Below are positions 37,480 through 46,055 of a stretch of DNA of 64,000 bases, in pieces. Every line of letters starts with the position of its first letter. Positions within the stretch are counted from its first letter, which is position 1. The position numbers and the translations under genes are program-made. The stretch covers positions 1 through 64,000 of the forward strand of contig NZ_SLXV01000009.1 of NCBI RefSeq assembly GCF_004341445.1, in the 5' to 3' direction. This DNA is from Baia soyae (GTDB lineage Bacteria > Bacillota > Bacilli > Thermoactinomycetales > Thermoactinomycetaceae). The notes beneath the pieces are model-generated. The model was given only the letters and a program-made list of their open reading frames with translations. It made no database searches and was not told the DNA's origin.

Positions 37480-38224
37480 GGGCAATTCCCCCTAGCGATG
37501 ACAACATATCAATAATCTCTTGGAAAAACGCTTGCCGATTCTTTCCCCGAACAATCTGATTCACTAGCTCCCCATCTTTAATAAAAACGACGCGGTGACA
37601 GTAGCTCGCAGCTAGTGCATCATGGGTAACGAGCATCGTAGTCGTTTGATCCGTTTGATTGATTTCCGCCATCATTTCCATCACAGCACGTGCTGACTTC
37701 GAGTCTAAGTTTCCGGTTGGTTCATCAGCAAGTAATAACGAAGGTGAATGGATAATAGCACGAGCGATAGCTGCGCGTTGGCGTTGCCCTCCAGATATCT
37801 CATACGTTCTCTTCTGTAAGATATCCGTAATGCCAAGCTTCTCCGCTACCACTTCTAATTTCCGCTTCATTTCCCGCATGCCTCTGGTATCTAAGGTAAG
37901 CGGTAGAACAATATTTTCACCGATCGTTAGCGTATCGAGCAAATTAAAGTCTTGGAAGACAAAACCTAACTCCCGACGACGAAACACAGCTAGATCATTT
38001 TTATTTAAACGAAAGGGTTGTTTTCCATTAATATAAACCTCTCCTGATGTCGGAGCATCGATCGTGGAGACCATATTAAGCAGAGTCGTCTTCCCACTTC
38101 CCGACGGCCCCATAACCCCAACAAACTCGCCCTTTTCCACGGTAAGATTAATATTAGACAAAGCTTCGTAGGTCACTTTTCCATTATAAACTTTGGTTAG
38201 ACCATCTACTTTTAACATATCCAT
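37451..38224 (-). CDS. bceA: BceA-type ABC transporter ATPase
   Basis: 257 residues. Walker A GPSGSGKTT, Q-loop VFQDFNLLDTLT, signature ISGGQRQRAAIARA, Walker B LLLADEPTGNLDS. Pairs with the BceB permease to free undecaprenyl-pyrophosphate-linked targets from peptide antibiotics in known members. No BceRS pair adjoins; the regulatory region at 38311-38324 matches that of the second module. ATG 38224 is preceded by GAGGGG at a rather long distance. Confidence 0.9.
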   Translation of the reverse strand: MDMLKVDGLTKVYNGKVTYEALSNINLTVEKGEFVGVMGPSGSGKTTLLNMVSTIDAPTSGEVYINGKQPFRLNKNDLAVFRRRELGFVFQDFNLLDTLTIGENIVLPLTLDTRGMREMKRKLEVVAEKLGITDILQKRTYEISGGQRQRAAIARAIIHSPSLLLADEPTGNLDSKSARAVMEMMAEINQTDQTTTMLVTHDALAASYCHRVVFIKDGELVNQIVRGKNRQAFFQEIIDMLSSLGGIAHELSSVRVS

Positions 38225-38310
38225 TTGCTAACGACCCCTCTTAGTGACTATATAATGGATTACTTTAGCAAATGGGATAAATTGAATCTAATGTTTTAGC
38301 TTACACTGTC

Positions 38311-38324
38311 TTACAATTTTGTAA
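38311..38324 (-). promoter_or_regulatory. BceR-type operator upstream of first bceA
   Basis: TTACA-ATTT-TGTAA, a perfect match to the TNACA-N4-TGTAA inverted repeat described for BceR-like regulators, 87 bp before the bceA start. Flanking sequence is shared with the site at 54391. Confidence 0.7.
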
Positions 38325-38370
38325 GGTTTCTTTTCGAATATGAAATAGGGGAATGTTTATGAGAACCAAA

Positions 38371-38402
38371 AGAGCCCTATCCTCATCTGGATAAGACTCT
38401 CT
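38371..38402 (-). terminator. Terminator of thyA-folA
   Basis: AGAGTCTTATCC-AGATGA-GGATAGGGCTCT followed by TTTTGG on the minus strand. Confidence 0.65.
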
Positions 38403-38409
38403 CGGCTTT

Positions 38410-38892
38410 CTATTTACCCTTTTCATAGATATAGAAAGTACAATCGTATGCATTTTTATCATCTTTCGCATGATGGTTTCTAGCAATCTCTCTCCATTCC
38501 CCAGGCAAATCGGGTAAGTAGGTATCCCCTTCAAACTCATGCTCAATCACCGTAATATAAGCTCTTGAAATATACGGAGCAAATAATCGATAGATTTGCT
38601 CCCCGCCGAACACAAATGCGGGCTTATCAAACGACGTATTTAGAACCTCTTCAAATGTCATCACTTCACAGCCCTTGATAACAAGGTCTGTCTCTCTTGA
38701 TAGGATGATATTCCGCCGATTAGGCAGGGCTCGTCCGATTGAGTCGTATGTTTTTCTTCCCATGAGAACGGGATGGCCTGTGGTTAATTCTTTGACATTG
38801 CGAAGATCAATCGGCATCGTTCGTCCCCAAGGCATTTCTCCATTATTTCCAATGACTCCATTTAAGCTTCTAGCAGCGATTAGATAAAACAT
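38410..38892 (-). CDS. folA: Dihydrofolate reductase
   Basis: 160 residues, normal length. NADPH-dependent reduction of dihydrofolate. Motifs: N-terminal LIAARSLNGVIG, GEMPWG, GRKTYDSIG and FVFGGEQIYRLF. Start overlaps the thyA stop as TAATG. With ThyA it closes the thymidylate cycle by regenerating tetrahydrofolate. Confidence 0.96.
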   Translation of the reverse strand: MFYLIAARSLNGVIGNNGEMPWGRTMPIDLRNVKELTTGHPVLMGRKTYDSIGRALPNRRNIILSRETDLVIKGCEVMTFEEVLNTSFDKPAFVFGGEQIYRLFAPYISRAYITVIEHEFEGDTYLPDLPGEWREIARNHHAKDDKNAYDCTFYIYEKGK

Positions 38893-39728
38893 TATTCAGC
38901 TACCTCCAACTTCATGGTTGGGCCATGTTGGTAATCGATTAATTGGAAATCATTGATGGTAAAGTCATAGAAATTCTTGATTTCTGGGTTTAGCCATAAA
39001 GTAGGGGCCGGGTACTCCGGAAGGGAAAGCTGTTCCTTAGCTGATTCGATATGGCGGTCGTACAAATGAGCATCATCGATGTGGAAATGGGTATTTCCGA
39101 TCTCGATTCCGGTCACTTGAGCCACCATCCGTTGGAGGACATAGTATTGAAAATAGTTAAATGGTCCTCCTACTAAAATATCATTGCTTCGAATCTTAAC
39201 AGAGAGATGCAACTTACCGCCTTTTACCATCCAATGCGTAGACCACACGCACGGTTGCAGGGCCATATCATCTAGGTCTTGGACATCCCATAACGTGGTC
39301 ATAATCCGCCGAGAACTTGGGTTATGGCGCAGGGTATGTAACAAGTAATCTACTTGGTCAACGAGGGTACCGTTTACCTCACGACATTTTTTCCCTAATT
39401 GATAGCCATACGCTTTTCCAATCGTTCCATCTTCCCGCTTCCACTTCGACCAGATCCCTACCCTTTGTTTTTCGAGATTTTCGACGTTATTGTCTTTATC
39501 CTTCCAAATCCAGAGTAGTTCACGGATAGCCGTTTTCCATGCTACTTTTTTCGTCGTGAGAATCGGGACTTCCTGATTCCCAAAGAGTAGACTCCGGTTC
39601 ATCACACTTTTGCTGTAGGCGGATTCTCCATCATCCCACTTGGTCCGCACGTCTTGATCCGTATCCCATAGGCCGTTAGTGAGGATATCTAGAACGAGTT
39701 GATTGTAGATTTGATCTGCTTGACTCAA
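38892..39728 (-). CDS. thyA: Thymidylate synthase, Bacillus ThyA/phage phi3T type
   Basis: 278 residues. Methylates dUMP to dTMP with methylene-tetrahydrofolate. Substrate and catalytic motifs: SRRIMTTLWDVQDLDDMALQ, catalytic Cys in LQPCVWSTHW, KIRSNDILVGGPFN (the RSxDxxxGxPFN motif with a substituted alanine-to-valine stretch) and the HxY dUMP motif in DDAHLYDRHIE. The sequence pattern follows B. subtilis ThyA rather than E. coli ThyA/ThyB. Operon thyA-folA. The hairpin elements lie immediately upstream. Confidence 0.95.
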   Translation of the reverse strand: MSQADQIYNQLVLDILTNGLWDTDQDVRTKWDDGESAYSKSVMNRSLLFGNQEVPILTTKKVAWKTAIRELLWIWKDKDNNVENLEKQRVGIWSKWKREDGTIGKAYGYQLGKKCREVNGTLVDQVDYLLHTLRHNPSSRRIMTTLWDVQDLDDMALQPCVWSTHWMVKGGKLHLSVKIRSNDILVGGPFNYFQYYVLQRMVAQVTGIEIGNTHFHIDDAHLYDRHIESAKEQLSLPEYPAPTLWLNPEIKNFYDFTINDFQLIDYQHGPTMKLEVAE

Positions 39729-39756
39729 TGGTAGACTTCCTTTCGTTCGTCGGGCT

Positions 39757-40014
39757 TGTTGATTAGTAGCTATTGTAGCTGGCTCGGGGCAATGTATCTA
39801 CTCACAGCTCAAATAGTGAACCTGCGAAGATGTGAAAAAGCAAGCCCGCTCCATCATTCTCCGCTTCGGGCAAGTGGCAAAAACTCGCAAAGTACGCTCA
39901 AACATTTGCCACAAAACGCCCTAGCTCCAAATGACTGCGCTAGGTAGGTTTCACTAACATCGCTGAGAGTAGACACATATGCCCCTATTCCACCCTCATT
40001 TACTATTTAATCAA
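39757..40014 (+). repeat. Hairpin-forming MITE-like element, left copy
   Basis: 258 bp bounded by imperfect terminal inverted repeats starting TTGATTA and containing GGGGCA-ATGTA-TCTACTC; the inverted-repeat match continues inward about 75 bp (AGTGAA-CCT). A central 8-bp stem GTGGCAAA/TTTGCCAC (39874-39912) encloses a 23-nt loop beginning AACTCGCAAAG. No coding frame. Confidence 0.8.
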
Positions 40015-40036
40015 AAGGCCTTCTCACTACCAACTC

Positions 40037-40288
40037 TTGATTAAGCGATTATTCGGATGGAGGAGGGAGAGTCTGTTCGATTACGGCGATGTTAGCGATC
40101 CTACTTAGCGTAGCAATCCGTAGTGTAGGGCGCTTTTGGTGCAACATGTTTGAGCGTTCTTTGCGAGTTTTGCACCTACCCTAACGAGGATGGCGAAGCG
40201 GACACCCCTACTTCTTCGCAGGATCGGTATTGAGCAGTAACCGAACAGACTCTCCGGCTCCCAATACCCAATAAGCGCTTAATCAACA
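40037..40288 (-). repeat. Hairpin-forming MITE-like element, right copy (inverted)
   Basis: 252 bp, homologous to the reverse complement of 39757-40014, separated from it by 22 bp. Its ends are TTGATTAAGCG..GAGAGTCTGTTCG inverted repeats. The central stem is GGTGCAA/TTGCACC (40138-40176) around the same loop sequence. The two copies together could form a ~530-nt cruciform or hairpin. No gene found in 39729-40368. Confidence 0.8.
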
Positions 40289-40368
40289 AACTCGCCCCTT
40301 TTCTATCACTATCATACTCTCTGACAGTACTAGAAAAAAGAGCGAGCTTATCTGTTAACTATTTCCTC

Positions 40369-42159
40369 TTACTCATTCGTCAATGCTAAGAACTCTTCCA
40401 CATCCGCGGCTACTAAATCAAGCGCATCTTGCCAGAAGTCAGGCTTCGTGAGGTCAACCCCGAGATGGCGCGAGGCTAGTTCTTCTACGCTCATGCTAGC
40501 GGTATCTTTCAAGAGGGCATCGTATTTATCAGCAAATGACGGGCCTTCTGCTAATGCACGGGCATAGATTCCGGTAGAGAATAGGTACCCAAATGTATAT
40601 GGGAAGTTGTAGAAAGGTACATCGGTTCCGTAGAAATGTAGCTTAGAAGCCCAGAAAGTTGGGAGGTACTCATCTAATAGATTGATAAAAGCATCTTTCT
40701 GTGCCTGCTCCATTAGCTCGTTTAGGGAATCTTTGCTTACTGGGCCATTTTTACGAGCTGCGTAGAACTTCGTTTCAAACAAGAAGCGTGCATGGATATT
40801 CATACAGAAAGCGATAGCTGATTGAATTTTCTCAGCTAAGAGAGCTACTTTTTCCTCTTTATCAGTCGCTTTTGTGATCGCTGCATCGATGACGATCATT
40901 TCAGCAAAGGTAGAAGCCGTCTCCGCTACATTCATCGCGTATCGTTGGGCTAGCATTGGTAAGTCTCTTATTACATATGTATGATATCCATGGCCTAATT
41001 CATGGGCTAATGTGGACACACATCCAGGTGTCCCGGCAAATGTCATAAAAATACGAGATTCACCTTTATTATTTACTGGGAAATCGGTCATGAAGCCACC
41101 TGGACGTTTGCCTGGACGATCTTCTGCCTCGATCCAGCGATCTTCAAAGTTCATCTTGGCAAACTCAGCCATCTGAGGGTTAAACTGCTCGAACTGCTCA
41201 GTAATAAAAGTAGCCGCTTCATCAAAGCTTACTTTGCTACTTCCAGCTGGTAGAGGTGCGTCTACATCGTACCAACTTAACTTTTCTACACCAATCATCT
41301 TTGCCTTCCGCTCAAAAAACGGGGTCAAACGATGCTTGTTTTGGCTAATGGTTTCCCACATGGTAGTAAGGGTTTCTTCTGACATACGGTTCATCTCGAG
41401 AGGTTCTTTTAGAACACTATCCCATTTACGGTGTTTGTATAACGCAAGACGATATCCAGCTAGGTTATTTAAAGCGAGAGCGATCAATTCTGCTTCATTT
41501 TCCCATGCTGCTTGCCATCTCGCGAAAACGTCTTTACGAACTTCACGATCTGGACTCTGGAAGCGTGTAAACATCTGTCCGACAGATAGCTTCTTCTCCT
41601 CTCCATCTTCTTCAAATGGAATCTCCATACGACCTACTACTGAGCTATAAACATCGCTCCATGCATGATAGCCACTTACGCTTAAGTCGCCCACTAATTC
41701 TTCCGCCGCGGGAGCTAATTTATCTAGAGAAGCTTTGCGCTTTTCTGCTAAGTTAAAGGCGATCCTCTCTATTTTCGCATCACTGATCAAAGCGTTAAAG
41801 CTTTCATCAGATAGCTTGGCTAGGCCTGCTTCTAAAACAGTGGAAGCAGCCAATAGATCAGCGTGAATCGCTTGAACGTGACCTCCCAAGTTTTTCGCTT
41901 TATCATCTTTTACATTAGCAGAGGTTAAACAATCGACAAACGAATAGGATTGAAGGGTTAAGCTCATCAGCTTTTGATAACGGACTAACAGATCGTGCCA
42001 GATCTCTACACCTGCATCTTCTTTCATCAATTCCAACTCTTTTTTTAGCGCTGGAATTTCACTTTTTAATTGTTCCAATAGTTCCGCAAATGCAGACGAA
42101 GAACTGCCACCTTCAAAGAACACATCCAAATCCCAATTCATTTCATATTTTTGTGTCAT
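40369..42159 (-). CDS. pepF: M3-family oligoendopeptidase (PepF)
   Basis: 596 residues from ATG 42159 (the open frame runs 27 codons further but the preceding residues are unlike the family). Cytosolic zinc metallopeptidase degrading short peptides. Zinc motif HELGH in STLAHELGHGYHTY (about residue 390), with the downstream Glu in ETASTFAEM. PepF/oligoendopeptidase F N-terminal domain covers ~110-190. No operon partner. Confidence 0.92.
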   Translation of the reverse strand: MTQKYEMNWDLDVFFEGGSSSSAFAELLEQLKSEIPALKKELELMKEDAGVEIWHDLLVRYQKLMSLTLQSYSFVDCLTSANVKDDKAKNLGGHVQAIHADLLAASTVLEAGLAKLSDESFNALISDAKIERIAFNLAEKRKASLDKLAPAAEELVGDLSVSGYHAWSDVYSSVVGRMEIPFEEDGEEKKLSVGQMFTRFQSPDREVRKDVFARWQAAWENEAELIALALNNLAGYRLALYKHRKWDSVLKEPLEMNRMSEETLTTMWETISQNKHRLTPFFERKAKMIGVEKLSWYDVDAPLPAGSSKVSFDEAATFITEQFEQFNPQMAEFAKMNFEDRWIEAEDRPGKRPGGFMTDFPVNNKGESRIFMTFAGTPGCVSTLAHELGHGYHTYVIRDLPMLAQRYAMNVAETASTFAEMIVIDAAITKATDKEEKVALLAEKIQSAIAFCMNIHARFLFETKFYAARKNGPVSKDSLNELMEQAQKDAFINLLDEYLPTFWASKLHFYGTDVPFYNFPYTFGYLFSTGIYARALAEGPSFADKYDALLKDTASMSVEELASRHLGVDLTKPDFWQDALDLVAADVEEFLALTNE

Positions 42160-42260
42160 GAATAAAACAACCCCCACTCGAATATTTTTGATATAGAAAC
42201 ATCTTAAATCCATTGTAAACCTTTCATTAAGAAAGTGCACTACTATCTATGCCTAATATG

Positions 42261-42289
42261 TTGACATCTATTTCAAAACTACATATACT
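42261..42289 (+). promoter_or_regulatory. SigA promoter of metH operon
   Basis: TTGACA, 17-bp spacer, TATACT; about 40 bp upstream of the riboswitch. Confidence 0.85.
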
Positions 42290-42329
42290 AAAAAGGCGAA
42301 GTTTTCTTAAAATTAAAAACCGAATATTT

Positions 42330-42493
42330 CTTATCCAGAGCGGCGGAGGGACTGGCCCGATGATGCCCGGCAACCAATTGAATGCTTATTCTTTGATCTA
42401 ACTTGTCGACAAATCCGATTATCGACAACTCGATCAGAGAAGTAAGCTTTGATGAGGTGCTAATTCCTGCAGAGAAATTCTCTGAGAGATGAG
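42330..42493 (+). ncRNA. SAM-I (S-box) riboswitch
   Basis: Conserved SAM-I elements in order: P1 CTTATC (42330) pairing with GATGAG (42488-42493), the AGAGCGGCGGAGGGACTGGC block, GATGATGCCCGGCAACC, the pseudoknot/J3-4 region AAGCTTTGATGAGGTGCTAATTCC, and GCAGA...TCTGAGAGATGAG. Binding of S-adenosylmethionine favours the downstream terminator and shuts off metH. Confidence 0.96.
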
Positions 42494-42514
42494 ATCCGAG
42501 GATGTTGCCAACTC

Positions 42515-42552
42515 AACGCCTTTCATCGATCAGAGATGAGAGGCGTTTTATA
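42515..42552 (+). terminator. S-box-controlled terminator
   Basis: AACGCCTTTCATC / GATGAGAGGCGTT (13 bp, one G-U) then TTATA; expression platform of the SAM-I riboswitch. Confidence 0.9.
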
Positions 42553-42581
42553 ATGCGATCGATTCTAGAGAGGAGCTAACG

Positions 42582-45500
42582 ATGGTGAAAAATGAACGAC
42601 CTACTTTATCCGAACAGTTACAGCATAAAATCTTGATTTTAGATGGTGCCATGGGCACGGTACTGCAACAGGCTAATTTGACCGCAGCTGATTTTGGGGG
42701 AGAGAGTTATGACGGGTGTAATGAAATGTTAAATCTGACTCGACCCGACCTGATTCATTGGGTACATGATTCCTATTTTGAAGCGGGCGCAGACATCGTA
42801 GAGACTAATACATTTGGGGCTACCTCAGTCGTTTTAGCTGAATATGATTTACAAGATAAGACAGTCGAGATCAATCGGGAAGCGGTGCGAGTCGCTGTAG
42901 AGGCACGAGATAAATGGTCAACTCCAGATTGGCCGCGCTATGTAGCGGGGGCGATTGGTCCGACTACGAAAACATTGTCGGTTACAGGAGGCATTACCTT
43001 TGAAGAGCTGGCTGACTCCTATTATGAACAAGCAAAAGTGTTGATCGAAGCAGGAGTCGACACCCTTTTGATCGAGACCTCACAAGATACTTGTAATGTT
43101 AAAGCGGCCGGAATCGGAGTGCGCCGTGCCTTTGCGGAGTTAGGAAAAGAGATCCCGATCATGATTTCAGGCACCATTGAACCAATGGGTACGACACTGG
43201 CAGGGCAAAACATCGAAGCGTTTACCCTTTCGCTCGAGCATCTGAAGCCTCTTTCAATTGGATTAAACTGTGCGACGGGACCGGAGTTTATGAAAGATCA
43301 TCTGCGCACATTATCTGCTTTAACGACCAGTTCCGTAAGCTGTTATCCGAATGCAGGACTTCCGGACGAAGAAGGACGATATCTCGAAACACCTCTCTCC
43401 CTCGCCCAGAAGTTAGAAGATTTCGCGGATGCGGGTTGGTTGAATATTGTCGGGGGGTGCTGTGGAACGACACCTGATCACATCAGAGAGATCGCTGAGA
43501 AGATGAAAGGCAAGAAGCCGAGAGTCCTCTCTCCCCCGCACGGTCCTGCTATCTCTGGCATCGATCCTGTGTTTATCGAAGCGGATAACCGCCCTTTACT
43601 AGTCGGCGAAAGAACCAACTCAATCGGCTCTCGAAAGTTTAAGCGGTTAATTACTGAAGAGAAATTTGATGAGGCATCGGACATTGCACGCCGGCAAGTA
43701 AAAGCAGGTGCCCACGTCATCGATATCTGCCTGGCTGACCCCGATCGCGACGAAGTATCCGATATGGAACAATTTTTACCCTTTGTAACCAAGAAAGTGA
43801 AAACGCCACTCATGGTTGACTCGACCAGTCTAGAAGTCATGAGCCGGGCACTTACGTTTATCCAAGGAAAGTCCATTTTAAATTCGATCAACTTAGAAGA
43901 CGGCGAAACCCGTTTCCGGGAAACAATCCCGTTGATCAAAAACTTTGGAGCGGCTGTGGTCGTCGGAACGATTGATGAACAGGGAATGGGTGTTACGAGA
44001 GAACGGAAATTGGAAGTAGCAAAGCGTTCCTATCAAATTTTAGTAGACCAAGAAGGAATATCAGGTCAGGACATTATTTTTGATCCGCTTGTCTTCCCTG
44101 TGGGAACGGGAGATGAACAGTATATCGGCTCTGCACTTGAGACGATCGAAGGCATTCGTTTGATTAAGAAGGAGCTCCCTGAATGCTCCACGATCTTAGG
44201 AGTCTCCAACGTTTCCTTTGGTCTTCCTCCTGCAGGACGTGAAGTGCTAAATGCTGTCTTTTTATACGAATGTACCAAAGCTGGCTTAGACTACGCCATT
44301 GTCAACACGGAAAAGTTAGAGCGATATGCCTCGATCCCTGATAACGAGAAAAAACTAGCAGAAGAGCTTCTCCTCCGCACGAATCATGATAATTACGAAG
44401 CCGTATTGGCCGAGTTTACCGCCTTTTATCGGGTGAAAGTGGTGACAGACAAAAAACCGGATATGGAACAGTTGCCTTTAGAAGAACGGCTAGCTCGATA
44501 CGTCATCGAAGGCAGCAAAGACGGACTTCTACCCGATCTGGAGCTCGCTTTAGCTCAGTGGGAGCCTTTAGAAATTATTAACGGTCCCCTCATGGCTGGA
44601 ATGGATGAAGTGGGGAGATTGTTTAATGACAATCAATTAATCGTTGCAGAAGTGTTGCAAAGCGCAGAAGTAATGAAGGCATCGGTCGCTTTTCTAGAGC
44701 CTTTTATGGATCGAACGGATTCTGTGAGGAAAGGTAAAATCATCCTCGCTACGGTCAAAGGGGATGTTCATGATATCGGAAAAAACCTCGTGGAGATCAT
44801 CCTAGCCAATAATGGCTTTGAAATCATTAACTTAGGAATCAAAGTCCCACCCGATCAAATCATCGAAGCGGCCCGTCGTGAAAAACCAGATGCGATTGGA
44901 CTGTCTGGCCTACTTGTAAAATCAGCTCAACAGATGGTGACAACGGCGCAGGATCTCCAAGATGCAGGGATCGATATCCCGATTCTGGTAGGCGGAGCGG
45001 CTCTCACTCGCAAATTTACCGAAACGCGGATTGCTCCTCAGTATCAAGGATTGGTTCTTTATTCGAAAGATGCGATGAACGGATTGGATCTCTGTAACCA
45101 GCTCGTGAATCCCACTGGGCGAGATCAGCTAGAGCAACAGAGACTGAAGCAAGGAAGCGAACAAAAGACAGAGCAAAAGCCTACTGCTGCTCCCATTGTG
45201 TCTACACCTATAAGAAGTACAGTAGAGCCACGTCCGGAATTGTTTTCCCCTCCTGATTGGGATCGCCATATCTATCGCGAGCTTCCGCTTTCCGAATTAC
45301 GACTCTATCTAAATGAACAAATGCTATTTGGACATCATCTAGGTCTAAAAGGAAATGTAGAGAAGCTACTCGCAGAAGGCAACGAAAAAGCGGTGGAATT
45401 GAAAACCATCTGGGAAGAGTTATGGACGGACATCGTGAAGAACAACTGGCTTCAGCCAAAAGGGGTGTATCAATTTTTCCCTGTCCAAAGCACCGAGAAC

Positions 45501-46040
45501 CAAGTTTTCCTCTATGAAAACAACCAACTCGATTCTCCGGTTCGAGAGCGTTTCCTCTTCCCTAGACAAACCAAAGATCCATATCTCTGCCTATCCGATT
45601 TCGTCCGCGATGTCTCGACTGGGGAAATGGACTCTATGGCCGCTTTTGCCGTTACGGCCGGCTTAGGTGTAAGACAGCTCGCTCAGGAATGGAAAGAGCA
45701 AGGCGAATACCTGCGCTCTCATCTTTTGCAAGCGACCGCTTTGGAAATCGCGGAAGCATGTGCCGAACGAATCCATGAGATGATTCGCGCCAGATGGGGT
45801 TTCCCAGATCCAGTTGATTTTACGATGAAACAACGTTTTGGAGCACGTTATCGCGGAATTCGTGTTTCGTTTGGCTATCCTGCGTGTCCTGATTTAGAAG
45901 ATCAACAAAAATTATTTACGTTACTGAAACCGGAGGAACTTGGCCTACAGTTAACGGATGGATTCATGATGGAACCAGAAGCATCCGTCACAGCCATCGT
46001 CTTCTCCCATCCACAAGCTCGTTACTTTAATGCAATCTAG
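42582..46040 (+). CDS. metH: Cobalamin-dependent methionine synthase
   Basis: 1152 residues, all four modules: homocysteine-binding barrel (1-320; zinc ligands in GLNCATG and GGCCGTTPDH), methyltetrahydrofolate-binding barrel (~335-590), cobalamin cap and Rossmann domain (~640-860; DVHDIGKN with the His that ligates cobalt), and reactivation domain (~925-1150; RGIRVSFGYPACPD). Transfers methyl from methyl-THF to homocysteine. GAGGAG precedes the ATG. Controlled by the S-box upstream, co-transcribed with the methyltransferase/MTHFR gene 15 bp downstream. Confidence 0.97.
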   Translation: MVKNERPTLSEQLQHKILILDGAMGTVLQQANLTAADFGGESYDGCNEMLNLTRPDLIHWVHDSYFEAGADIVETNTFGATSVVLAEYDLQDKTVEINREAVRVAVEARDKWSTPDWPRYVAGAIGPTTKTLSVTGGITFEELADSYYEQAKVLIEAGVDTLLIETSQDTCNVKAAGIGVRRAFAELGKEIPIMISGTIEPMGTTLAGQNIEAFTLSLEHLKPLSIGLNCATGPEFMKDHLRTLSALTTSSVSCYPNAGLPDEEGRYLETPLSLAQKLEDFADAGWLNIVGGCCGTTPDHIREIAEKMKGKKPRVLSPPHGPAISGIDPVFIEADNRPLLVGERTNSIGSRKFKRLITEEKFDEASDIARRQVKAGAHVIDICLADPDRDEVSDMEQFLPFVTKKVKTPLMVDSTSLEVMSRALTFIQGKSILNSINLEDGETRFRETIPLIKNFGAAVVVGTIDEQGMGVTRERKLEVAKRSYQILVDQEGISGQDIIFDPLVFPVGTGDEQYIGSALETIEGIRLIKKELPECSTILGVSNVSFGLPPAGREVLNAVFLYECTKAGLDYAIVNTEKLERYASIPDNEKKLAEELLLRTNHDNYEAVLAEFTAFYRVKVVTDKKPDMEQLPLEERLARYVIEGSKDGLLPDLELALAQWEPLEIINGPLMAGMDEVGRLFNDNQLIVAEVLQSAEVMKASVAFLEPFMDRTDSVRKGKIILATVKGDVHDIGKNLVEIILANNGFEIINLGIKVPPDQIIEAARREKPDAIGLSGLLVKSAQQMVTTAQDLQDAGIDIPILVGGAALTRKFTETRIAPQYQGLVLYSKDAMNGLDLCNQLVNPTGRDQLEQQRLKQGSEQKTEQKPTAAPIVSTPIRSTVEPRPELFSPPDWDRHIYRELPLSELRLYLNEQMLFGHHLGLKGNVEKLLAEGNEKAVELKTIWEELWTDIVKNNWLQPKGVYQFFPVQSTENQVFLYENNQLDSPVRERFLFPRQTKDPYLCLSDFVRDVSTGEMDSMAAFAVTAGLGVRQLAQEWKEQGEYLRSHLLQATALEIAEACAERIHEMIRARWGFPDPVDFTMKQRFGARYRGIRVSFGYPACPDLEDQQKLFTLLKPEELGLQLTDGFMMEPEASVTAIVFSHPQARYFNAI

Positions 46041-46055
46041 ACAGGAGGAAATGAG

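Noticed and set aside
39757-40288. CRISPR or tandem repeat array
   Set aside because: Copies are inverted and diverged with no regular spacer pattern; fits a pair of hairpin elements.
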